DNA of 64,000 nt, from contig RPFO01000231.1 in assembly GCA_009746045.1 (NCBI GenBank), positions 1,872,840-1,936,839 of the forward strand, in the 5' to 3' direction. The translations under genes and the position numbers were made by a program. Shown piece after piece: positions 57,960 to 64,000 of the stretch; within the stretch, counting starts at the first letter, position 1, and every line of letters starts with the position of its first letter. The notes beneath the pieces were generated by a model, which was not told where the DNA came from, made no database searches, and was given only the letters and a program-made list of their open reading frames with translations. The stretch is from Mesostigma viride. Lineage: Eukaryota > Streptophyta > Mesostigmatophyceae > Mesostigmatales > Mesostigmataceae.

Positions 57960-60900
57960 GCATTGAAAATCGAGCATCACGTAGAAAGGGGAGGCAGTTG
58001 GAGAAAAGGATTGCAAGAGAGAGCGTTCCGATGGGTGTTGATTACTGGCTGATGACTAGAAAACGAAAGTAAACCACCTTTTACAAGGGTTGCCTGGCAC
58101 AGGAGTCGGACCTGCTGCACACCCGGGGCACCTGGACATTGCCAGCATGACCGCAGCCAGCAGCCAGTACTTCTTTGCTCGCAATACCCAAAGGCTAGGT
58201 ACTGCCACCATGCTACATATTGGCGACAGACTACCCCCCCAAAAAAACATCCATGCACCTTGACACAGCCAACATGGAGGAATCCAGCACCATTCTGCAA
58301 ACCACAGCAATGTCACTATGAATCATTGAATACAACCCATAAAAGAGCAATTGGTAGTGGATTTCCTGCCAAGACACACATACACACCGATGGCCGGTTC
58401 CAGCATTAGTAAATGAACCAACCGGTCCCAGCCTACAGCTTGCAACACTGGGGAATGTTGGCCCGCCGCGTCCACAAAGCAGCGACGTGCTACCGCACAA
58501 TAGTGCAACATCATGTCATAGTGGTATTGTCATAGTGGTATTGTCATAGTGATATTGTCATAGTGGTATTGTCATAGTGGTATTGTCATAGTGATATTGT
58601 CATAGTGGTATTGTCATAGTGGTATTCTTTTAGTGATATTGTCATGGTGGTATTGTCATAGTGGTATTGTCATAGTGATATTCTTTTAGTGATACCACAG
58701 GTGTGATGGTCAGAGATACTTGGCAAGCATGCCCTACCGCCCCTTGGAGCGCTTCGGGGGCGTACTAGGGCACCATGGCATCATAGTCACTATATACTCC
58801 TACTCGTATAAGCAAACCCACCGTAATGTGGCCGGCATCGAGCATCTCCTTGGAGCGCTGCAGCATGCTCATCACCTGAGGATTCTCGACCCATCTGCTT
58901 GCCAGGTGGCAGCGGCAGAAGACAAACACACAGCAGGCAAACACACGGGTGGCAGCAGGCAAACACACGGGGGGAAGCAGGCAAACACACAGGCGGCAGC
59001 AAGGAAAATGGGCACATCAGGGGAGGGGGAGTCACCCACCGTTGGGGGTAGCAGCGGGCAAACCAAGGGACGGGTGGCAGCATGCAAGCGAGGTGTGTGA
59101 AGGCAACAGCAGGCACACCAGGGCTTTCAAGAGCAGAACACACCGCTAGGGGACGGGCAGCCAGCGAAACAGGTGGTGGGTGGGTGGCGCTAGTTTTCAA
59201 TCGACAAGGGATGAGACGTGCCAATAATTTAATCTAGGCCGGCAACAAGCTCACGAAGAGAACACCTAATCTCAAGATCTGCGCTGCATGTTGTTGCTGA
59301 AAACACGAACCCCCCAGATGTCGCTGTTGGAACCTAACTACCATTAGAACACCTGCTCTCACAGACTCTGCTCCTTTAGGCCGTTGGAACTGGGACAAAG
59401 CAACAAACAAGAAACCAAACGAGACATGCATGCATTTGCCCCCTCGGGAGCAAACTCCCCCAAACAGCATGCATTAACTCTCTCCGAAGCGGCGCATACC
59501 ACACTGTCTTTAAAACTGGGATGCAGGCAAACATGCGAAAGAAAACAGCGTTGACTATCCGAAGCTTTGCTACGCTGTTGTTGAAACGAGGATGTGATGG
59601 AGTGGTGGTGTACCGCAACGGCACTATCCCTCCTCTAGAATGCAAGTGATTACTCTCGAAAGCTGTGCCACGCCATTTTGCTTTGTCATTTTCTTACACC
59701 GGGATGCGACATTTCTAAAACCAGGGGACAGCGTTTCTAAAACTGGGGAGCGACAGATTAAGCACCAAACAATCCCCCCGTCTCCCTGTAGCGCACAAAC
59801 ACCTACTTTGGAGCACAAACACCACTCAAGCGCACAAGCATGCACTCCAAAGCACAAGCACGTACTCCCGGAAGCTGCGGTCCTTGTCGTTGTTGAAACT
59901 GGCCAGCACGTTGCGCAGCACCGGGTAGTCCAGGTACGGCTGGCAGGATGAGGAGGCGGCGGTGAAAAAGGAGACAGGATAAACACACAGTACATCCACA
60001 AGTGGGGGCGCAAAGAGTGCACCGTACATCGACAAAAGGGGGGGCGCAAAGAGTGCACAGTGCACTGACCAAAGGGGGGGGGGGTGCGCAAACAGAGCAC
60101 AGAACATTGATCAAGGGGGGGCGCAAAAATCGCAACAGTACATCGACAAAGGGGGGGGACAAAGAGAGCACAGTAAAGCGACAAAGGGGGGGCGCACAGA
60201 GTCACACGAGCGATGCAAGGCAACATGAGGACCATGGGCGCATGAGGACCAAGCCATTGAGGTAAGGCTGGCAGGAAAACTGGACCGCGGCAAAGCAAAC
60301 CACAGGATCTCAGCATGGATTTAGGGCTGGCAGGGCACTGTAGGGGACGACAAAGTAGGATCCACTGATACCAGCAAGGGGCACGGCTCCAGTACAGCAG
60401 GATACCATACAGTAGGGCACCACATACACCCCCCCCTTCACGTTTAAGAATGGGGTCCGACCAATCCAGGTCTGATACTCATCCAAACCCTGAAATCTGG
60501 CACATCCCATTATCTTAAAGAATCTTACTACTGTGATTCGATTCTACTACACTCTACTCAATTCTACTGCTACTCTGCTACTAGTAGAGGTCAAATCCAG
60601 GGTCTCACAATCTTACACCTGGGAATCTTAAACGTGAAAGGGGGGGTGTATCAGCAAGGGGCACGGCTCCTGTAAAGAGGGATACCGTGAAGTAGGGTAC
60701 CACATGTCAGCAAGGGGCACGGCTGCCAGCACAAAGGCACCATACATCAGCAAGAGGGGCGGCGCAAAAGGAAGGCATACAGGTGGACGATGCAAAGCAA
60801 CAAGCGCATGAGGACAGGGTGCTCCACAGTCAAGGCTCATCCACAGTTTAGGTTCATCCAGTGTTGGTTGCCAGAATAGGGCCTGAGTGGCCAGGAGAGG

Positions 60901-63805
60901 GTGCGCGAGGGTTTGGACAACCGAAAACGTGCCAACGAGCATATCCGTGAGTGCCAGAAAATCGGCGATTTACGATGTCGAGGGTGTGAAGGATTGATGG
61001 ATATATACGATACGATACGATACGATACGATACGATACGATACGATACGACACGACACGATACGATACGATACGATACGATACGATACGATACGATACGA
61101 TACGATACGATACGATACGATACGATACGATACGATACGATACGATACGATACGATACGATACGACACGACACGACACGACACGACACGACACGACACGA
61201 CACGACACGACACGACACGACACGACACGACACGATACGATACGATACGATACGATACGATACGATACGATACGATACGATACGATACGATACGATACGA
61301 TACGATACGATACGACACGACACGATACGATACGATACGATACGATACGATACGATACGATACGATACGATACGATACGATACGATACGATACGATACGA
61401 TACGATACGATACGATACGATACGATACGATACGATACGATACGATACGATACGATACGATACGATACGATACGATACGATACGATACGATACGATACGA
61501 TACGATACGATACGATACGATACGATACGATACGATACGATACGATACGATACGATACGATACGATACGATACGATACGATACGATACGATACGATACGA
61601 TACGATACGATACGATACGATACGATACGATACGATACGATACGATACGATACGATACGACACGACACGATACGATACGATACGATACGATACGATACGA
61701 TACGATACGATACGATACGATACGATACGATACGATACGATACGATACGATACGATACGATACGATACGATACGATACGATACGATACGATACGATACGA
61801 TACGATACGATACGATACGATACGATACGATACGATACGATACGATACGATACGATACGATACGATACGATACGATACGATACGATACGATACGATACGA
61901 TACGATAGGATACGACACGACACAATATGATATGATATGATATGATATGACATGATATGATACGATATGATATGATATGATATGATATGATATGATATGA
62001 TATGATATGATATGATATGATATGATATGATATGATATGATATGATATGATATGATATGATATGATATGATATGATATGATATGATATGATATGATATGA
62101 TATGATATGATATGATATGATATGATATGATATGATATGATATTGCATCATCATAATAGAAGCAAAAGCTGGTAAGGAATGCCATGTCTCCGCTGTGAGG
62201 GAATGGCGCGAAAAGACGCCAGTACAAGAAATAACCATGATGCAGGACTGTCACGAGCCTGTTGGTGTAGTCGCCACTGTCCAACACCGACCATACTAGG
62301 ACTGCTGTTGTAAGAGACAAAAGAGAAGAAAGTGATTAGGAATCAACCCACCGCAATAAGCCTCTTGTTGTAGTCGTCACTGTCCAACACCGACCATACT
62401 AGGACTGCTGTGGTAAGAGACAAAAGAGATGAAAGTGATTAGGAATCAACCCACCGCAATAAGCCTCTTGGTGTAGTCGTCACAGTCCAGCACGGACTCT
62501 CGTAGCTCCAGCGCTTTATACTGGCCGATGCAACCCAACCCCACACACATGTCACGCCCGCCACAGCCCGTGATGGACAACCACCAACGCAGGAGCTTGG
62601 ATCGTATGAATTGTAGGATTGGTCCATGTAACAGGCTTACAAGGACCCAGATAACAACATACAACCCAGATAAAGGGACCCATATGACGACCCATACAAC
62701 GATCCTACGACGGCCCATACAACAATCTATATCACGACCTGTCACCTGTGCAATAACATATACACGAGCCCTAAGATGGTCTACATAATGGAGCATTCAA
62801 CGAGACATGTTTATATATGTCACTGCTATATACTGACCATATCATCATCTCCAACACGTCCTTCATTTTCATTTTCACCTTGCAAGCGTGGAGCTCAAGG
62901 GGGGCAGAGAGAGTGTTTCTCCGCCCCACCTTTGCCCCCTACTTCCCCACACGCAACGTTTGCATCGTGCAGGGCTCTGTCTAGAGTGGAGCTCAAAGAG
63001 ATGCACCGTCCTTTTGGCCACACAGCCGTCGCCCCAATTACGAAGTAACACCCTGCGTTCAACGGCCTCGCAAGGCAGCCACTTTATAAAGGGGTTTCGC
63101 CCGCGATAATGTTGCCTGCGTTCGACGACCTCGTCAGGATTCAAGCCTAATAAAAGGCTCACTCTGCCGTCTCCACCAAAAAAAGTGGAATCCCGTGTAA
63201 CGCCACCTTCATCACACACCAATCCTAGGAATCGGCTCATCCCGTAGCCAAGATAGAGCCATCACCACAACAACGTGGGAGCCACTTGCCGGTCCAACCT
63301 CACCAGAGCCAAAACATCTTACAATCGTCACCAACAGCCTGGACAACAGCCAGCCGCGGTCTGTCAACCTTCTCCATAGGATCGCAACCCACCGTGTGGT
63401 CGATGCGCGGGTGGACCTTCGTCACATGGCCTGCGACCCACCCATCGGCCATCCATCCACCTTGACAGAATCGAAATGGCACCCACCCATCGGCCGACTT
63501 TGATCTCAGGAGAAACTCAAAAAAGCCCCGGCCCGTGACAGGCTCATCGCCCAACCTTCCTACCACAGAGCGGCTTGACACTTTACTACCAATCGGTCAA
63601 CTTTCGTGGAAACAAAATGACACCCACGCCCCGATGGACCTTCATGGAAACAGAATGACACGTAACCGTCGGTCAACCTTCATGGAGACAACATGGCACT
63701 TACCCGCCGGTCCACCTTCATCTTCAACTTGAGCTCGTTCACCTGGTGCTCTTCCAAAAGCTCGCGGTTTCCTGGCCGGTCCATGAAAGACTTCAGGCTG
63801 CCCTC
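41917..63805 (-). CDS. TPR co-chaperone-like protein, 3' 13 exons, 5' partial
   Basis: Exons in transcript order (plus coordinates): 63704-63805, 62455-62520, 59866-59939, 58822-58894, 57629-57703, 55959-56018, 54776-54850, 53117-53168, 51785-51829, 50261-50310, 49431-49508, 42818-42895, 41917-42075 (TGA at 41917). Phases agree throughout, giving 328 codons plus stop. All donors are GT except the seventh exon (AAG|GCGAGT, a GC-AG intron supported by phase). The N-terminal visible part is helical (ELLEEHQVNELKLK; PYLDYPVLRNVLASF; MSMLQRSKEMLDAGHIT). The C-terminal half is a TPR domain: LRRAGNEYYQEREFEQAMLL, VTVLLNIAA, ELECKNYGHAVEVCAK, ALELEPENSKGLLRRAKA, then DAKKDLALLKKVDPYN and an extension EQEEKQKKQFAAVL. 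The NIAA and NSKGLLRRAKA signatures resemble immunophilin- or AIP-type co-chaperones; HSP70/HSP90 binding is inferred. Upstream exons lie beyond the window. Confidence 0.8.
42728..42772 (-). repeat. Echo of the penultimate TPR-gene exon tail
   Basis: The exon at 42818-42895 ends AAGGAGGAGCGATTCATG|GTATGC. About 60 bases into the intron, AAGAAGCGGTTCATGGCATG repeats it, with a donor-like GC in place of GT. Confidence 0.6.
43738..44116 (+). repeat. DIRS split direct repeat A1
   Basis: It starts TCGGGGTTCTCTGAACATAG and ends CTCTTTTGTTTT. The second copy is at 48581-48959. In this class A1 supplies the template start and is rebuilt during circle formation. Confidence 0.95.
44188..45246 (+). CDS. 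DIRS gag-like protein, 352 aa
   Basis: This is the first ORF after A1. The N-terminus is Pro/Lys-rich and basic (MPKPGRKPGSTGAGKQLPKA). Then come a helical segment with WVTTVSRWSAAQLESVVGLL, an acidic Glu tract (about residues 170-190) beside Lys/Pro-rich linkers, and a C-terminal helical domain (LPTRAQVVNWRVQERVLPEV ... MDTLFKELGPAAGELAGVEY). There is no CCHC zinc knuckle. Position before RT and composition make a nucleocapsid or structural role likely; sequence alone does not prove it. It ends 47 bases before the start of the RT frame. Confidence 0.75.
   Translation: MPKPGRKPGSTGAGKQLPKANPEVPTATKQTGKGRLGWPTQKKRLHQELSTCSGLPEVCAAFEAVLGTDWVTTVSRWSAAQLESVVGLLVDHVDGPEILAAADPNEALVAALQSARDLADSDEEEMQPPRRPTKGAKKGTKKVGSPAPSKGKAAGDVREQLLELAAIIGKQGQAGKEEEEEEESEEEDFLTKLKDALAGADGASRKPKKTKGVTLPTRAQVVNWRVQERVLPEVLEDANDNGGGIKSWIMATRQGGWRNQESRKVVMNIALAMDTLFKELGPAAGELAGVEYLMRVVAAMLLVESQGSGGWKVAGHLLALKEDASLVSNPAMKMALQSATMMEKLGKAQQTK
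45294..47837 (+). CDS. DIRS reverse transcriptase-RNase H, with N-terminal part of tyrosine recombinase
   Basis: The chosen ATG 45294 is the first in frame after the gag stop; the frame is open further upstream but overlaps gag. RT motifs: KSDLVSYYYTIQVP (motif A, about 46010-46050), HSHAVALGEAIHEM (about 46160-46200) and SITIDDLVVS (motif C, Asp pair, about 46383-46412). RNase H acidic residues lie in VVVASDASSFGQG, NEKEVRAA, VRLVDSTAAL and ELQPADGPSRG. The last ~130 codons (LMVYHRGLRSFFAWWASRRG onward) are the SAM-like N-terminal domain of the recombinase. The frame leaves the recombinase at a C10 run (47758-47767) and stops at 47837. Confidence 0.9.
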   Translation: MPLSTTWGRVRSARRRQRATRRRRTFTLQHKVITWLNWLWHGGADPPPKSGGACSRGTAEALKRVKKHCEWYSRRVTGVATGPAEGSDLIYGKCNKYEQLVAERVSLPKREVAGKAKLLDLLALRPSWREVYASEANCIKPEVAASARYWNVPAPSRGCTMAEWGKLMGRAADVGMVEFRETRPKWVDGCFGVAKGVGELRLIVNKKLGNALWVDPPKTVLPHLGIYSEVYIKGRCYTAKSDLVSYYYTIQVPEWWWDYQGLPDVWSTDVGLPGRRRRVWPVLKVLAMGHSHAVALGEAIHEMVLYATGALDPRRQVNRLTSVGELTVLRNAWGNPTALAIEYKEESTREMQIDLEDPPAPMVSITIDDLVVSNGRTCEAVNRLIASAIEDGYAPNNLVPSKDKTIMASPEGEDELEALGVVHRRDGVLEPTAKQLTLVVAHTRVLLERGRATAEALAAVVGRWVWLQMLSRTCLSIWQQSFKFINLKGWGQRTRPLWQGVRDELECAMALAPMLRVDRGAALAPVVVASDASSFGQGVVYAEMAPAEVTELARAREVRGYPTLLTPGEAMYAGPRPLTKAAEKAIIHGRWRVGIKSRWRDSTMHINEKEVRAAVKGVERSARNLGTWGKRVVRLVDSTAALGCLAKGRSSSYRLNKQCRRLCALTLVTGSRSQWVWTPSELQPADGPSRGLSMAASVAGWVRDLTREGVHPNPGPRLGASYLTLLEGKVKPATLMVYHRGLRSFFAWWASRRGRVGSLLRGLTIEEYYCEYVAWAHSRCYSRQLCVNALMGLNLYFPREVRDWALARSVLAGWRTLAPPRAPPPFHGRLRLRLLVLWCSSGSLVRL
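47768..48370 (+). CDS. DIRS tyrosine recombinase, catalytic domain
   Basis: It is in the -1 frame relative to the RT ORF, continuing directly from the C10 run at 47758-47767, and the long open frame has no suitable ATG near the junction. Catalytic residues are all visible: Arg in YLRVSEALN, His/Arg in FTIHGLRHGGATYDF, the GRW segment and Tyr in VAHYVGLHRS. The recombinase inserts the circular DNA copy into the genome. Whether production depends on -1 frameshifting at the C run, or the run is a mutation or sequencing slip, cannot be told from one copy. Confidence 0.85.
   Translation: MPWEAAFALACTMVLQRQPRAAMMVIVIFQQYLRVSEALNLLVGHVRLQPDVRLRGSQRGALLLMSAKTAKGEVQSVVIEDVMTETLLRACMRGKAAWERVFPYDYAQFSRVWHQATQALGVDTVFTIHGLRHGGATYDFLRQRSMADIQHRGRWRSSKTVAHYVGLHRSLALTLPDALVRAIAACPPRIWRSVFSLPSS
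48447..48580 (+). repeat. DIRS split direct repeat B1
   Basis: Starts GGGTAAGGCTAGCC and ends GGTTAATAGAA; identical in length to B2 at 48993-49126. It contains AATAAA and is preceded by a TGTAAG, either of which could serve as poly(A) signal. Confidence 0.95.
48581..48959 (+). repeat. DIRS split direct repeat A2
   Basis: Second copy of A1, abutting B1 directly; one C/T difference from A1 was noted near GGATCTGGCTGTTGG. Confidence 0.95.
48993..49126 (+). repeat. DIRS split direct repeat B2
   Basis: Right terminus of the element, separated from A2 by 33 bases. Host intron sequence resumes at AAGACCATGCG. Confidence 0.95.
49157..49412 (+). repeat. GGGT / GGGC tetranucleotide array
   Basis: About 60 units of GGGT with blocks of GGGC. 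It lies 19 bases beyond the donor of the TPR exon 49431-49508, on the transcript as a CCCA array. The all-frames-open Gly/Trp/Val and Pro/Thr/His frames are artefacts. Confidence 0.95.
50058..50195 (-). repeat. Two echoes of the TPR exon 50261-50310 tail
   Basis: The exon ends CATGCAGTGGAGGTGTGCGC then TAAG|GTACGT. Minus-strand copies read GGCATGCAGTGGAGATATGC (50170-50195) and, more diverged, GGCACGCGGTCAAGAATTGC (50075-50100). The first is followed by an AACGATCAT block that also follows the true donor. Confidence 0.65.
50578..50722 (+). repeat. 72-76 bp direct duplication
   Basis: The segment from AAGTAACGAACAATTGTAGT to GATAGCGAATGAACCTAAAA occurs twice in tandem, on top of shorter ATTGTAGTCACTGAAAAA units from about 50490. 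It lies within an intron of the TPR gene. Confidence 0.85.
52335..52965 (+). repeat. 21-bp minisatellite
   Basis: About 30 units of GCATGGACGGCAGAGGGCGA type. The 21-bp period keeps several frames open on both strands, so the long Pro/Ser/Ala/His and Met/His/Gly frames are not evidence of genes. It lies in the intron after the TPR exon 53117-53168. Confidence 0.95.
53335..53412 (+). repeat. GT dinucleotide microsatellite
   Basis: GT/GC-GT array within an intron of the TPR gene. Confidence 0.9.
53985..54765 (-). repeat. Serial echoes of the TPR exon 54776-54850 tail plus donor
   Basis: The exon ends GAGCAGGCGATGCTATTGTA then CAGGAAG|GCGAGTGCACCATGCTGC. Related minus-strand copies occur near 54660-54710 (GAGCAGGCGATGCATCTGTA), 54484-54540 (GAACAAGCCATGATCCTGTA), 54365-54410 (GAGCAGGCGATGGTCCTGTA), and as AAGGCGGGTGCACCATGCTG at about 54240, 54175 and 54105, plus one near 53990-54040. 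At least seven copies were counted by eye. Confidence 0.75.
54576..54617 (+). mobile_element. Fragment of the DIRS A repeat terminus
   Basis: About 40 bases (GGTTCTCTGAACATAGTTTC followed by TTTATAGTGA) match the first bases of A1/A2 with few differences, in a different intron of the same gene. No other DIRS sequence is next to it. Confidence 0.75.
55205..55350 (+). repeat. Tandem duplication, period about 78 bp
   Basis: AGAACCTAGTTAATAGTACT through AGGGAGAGGGAATTCCC occurs twice. A looser duplication of about 125 bases (ATAGCATGCTAAGGGAAC) follows at 55420-55600. Both are intronic. Confidence 0.8.
55609..55659 (+). repeat. CA dinucleotide microsatellite
   Basis: About 25 CA units, intronic. 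Confidence 0.95.
56150..57622 (-). repeat. 24-bp minisatellite directly after a TPR-gene donor
   Basis: About 60 units of 24 bases in three main variants (minus strand reads GPPATAIS, GSAATANS and GPPTASIS). The array begins right at the donor of exon 57629-57703 (CTC|GTAAGTGGTCCACC). As 24 is a multiple of 3 and no unit has a stop, the exon frame runs on through the array to about 56090, giving a 564-codon frame that I regard as unspliced intron rather than a protein. Confidence 0.95.
57893..57960 (+). repeat. GCAA / GTAA tetranucleotide microsatellite
   Basis: AGCA units pass into AGTA units; intronic. Confidence 0.9.
58514..58700 (+). repeat. 14-bp minisatellite TCATAGTGGTATTG
   Basis: About 12 units with GTGATATT and CTTTTAGTGA variants, in the intron after TPR exon 58822-58894. 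Confidence 0.85.
59300..59690 (-). repeat. Diverged echoes of the TPR exon 59866-59939 tail
   Basis: The exon ends TTCAACAACGACAAGGACCG then CAGCTTCCGGGA|GTACGTGCTTG. Minus-strand copies include TTTCAACAACAGCGTAGCAA with AGCTTCGGATAGT (59550-59590), CACAGCTTTCGAGAGTAATC (59650-59672), CCGCTTCGGAGAGAGTTAAT (59470-59490) and two GTTCCAAC... units at 59320-59400. These are more decayed than in other introns. Confidence 0.5.
61006..62142 (+). repeat. TACGA pentanucleotide array passing into TATGA
   Basis: About 180 TACGA units with blocks of CACGA fill 61006-61920. At about 61925 the unit switches to TATGA for about 43 units. The very long Val-Ser-Tyr-Arg-Ile and Tyr-Asp-Thr-Ile-Arg frames are artefacts of a 5-mer without stops in some frames. 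Confidence 0.97.
62246..62405 (-). repeat. Two echoes of the TPR exon 62455-62520 tail plus donor
   Basis: The exon ends GTCCGTGCTGGACTGTGACG then ACTACACCAAGAGGCTTATTGCG|GTGGGTTGATTCC. The copy at 62341-62400 keeps GACTACAACAAGAGGCTTAT, TGCG, the donor and 20 bases of intron. The copy at 62246-62290 keeps GGCGACTACACCAACAGGCT but lost the donor. Confidence 0.9.
63380..63700 (-). repeat. Serial echoes of the TPR exon 63704-63805 tail plus donor
   Basis: The exon ends AAGATGAAGGTGGACCGGCG|G|GTAAGTGCCATG. Going into the intron, copies read ATGAAGGTTGACCGACGGTT, ATGAAGGTCCATCGGGGCGT, ACGAAAGTTGACCGATTGGT, AAAGTCGGCCGATGGGTGGG, AAGGTGGATGGATGGCCGAT, ACGAAGGTCCACCCGCGCAT and GAGAAGGTTGACAGACCGCG. 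Several keep a GTGGGT- or GTTACGT-like donor and a following TGTCATT block. Confidence 0.75.
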
Positions 63806-64000
63806 CTGCCAGGCCGAGGGAGTTGGTAGCGGTAACACAAGGAAGATAGTTATGAAATTTTGGCGCATGTCGACCCCGTCGGTCAGGCATTGCTGGAAGT
63901 TCCACGAACGCTTTTCCTGAACTATTGGGCAGGGACCGGTCGGCTACATTCGATTACAAAGTTGTCGCGTGGCTAGCTTGCTAAGCCCAGGATGCACGTT

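Noticed and set aside
60854-62320. Very long minus-strand frames of Val-Ser-Tyr-Arg-Ile repeats
   Set aside because: Produced by the TACGA/TATGA 5-mer array, which has no stops in several frames; no flanking coding signal.
1-64000. tRNA, rRNA or other structured RNA genes
   Set aside because: No B-box/A-box pairs in cloverleaf context or rRNA segments were recognised by eye; a tRNAscan/Infernal run would be needed to exclude them.

Overview
This is a eukaryotic nuclear window, most likely from a chlorophycean (volvocine-type) green alga. The evidence is GC-rich, GT-AG interrupted genes, a pherophorin-like Pro/Ser rod fused to a hedgehog-type Hint domain, a DIRS/PAT retrotransposon with split direct repeats (the class known from Volvox), abundant LINE debris and very many micro- and minisatellites. 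No bacterial operons, CRISPR arrays, tRNA or rRNA genes were seen. The genus is not determined.

Layout. (1) 2-2178 (+): 3' part of a Hint-domain gene with a hydroxyproline-rich-type rod, two exons visible. (2) 2395-8063: a LINE 3' relic (-), then a decayed minus-strand gene that once encoded TPR, Sel1 and C-terminal MYND zinc-finger segments. A 5'-truncated L1-like LINE (3412-5190, 11-bp target duplication) is inserted inside its MYND codons. (3) 9346-31384 (+): one very long gene of 23 exons for a coiled-coil protein of about 2,708 residues, with an internal repeat I do not recognise from any family. Every splice phase is consistent. (4) 32.4-41.5 kb: a nested transposon stack. A degraded LINE (A) was interrupted by a tandem unit of unknown type (U). 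U received LINE copy 2 (7-bp target duplication), and the 3' end of A received LINE copy 3 (11-bp duplication, minus strand). Copies 2 and 3 carry only ORF1 and look like internal-deletion derivatives of the autonomous element. (5) 41917 to beyond 63805 (-): the 3' 13 exons of a TPR co-chaperone-like gene. Its exons are tiny (45-159 nt) and its introns long and repeat-filled. One intron carries an apparently recent PAT-like DIRS element (43738-49126, antisense to the host gene).

The most unusual signal is a pattern shared by all three spliced genes. Downstream of many 5' splice sites the intron contains one to about eight diverged copies ('echoes') of the preceding exon's 3' end together with its splice donor. 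I see this after at least eleven exons of the coiled-coil gene, at least seven exons of the TPR gene and the one visible Hint-gene intron. It suggests that tandem duplication across the exon-intron boundary repeatedly lengthens introns here and leaves rows of decoy donors. All gene models are read from splice signals and phase only; no transcript or database evidence was available.
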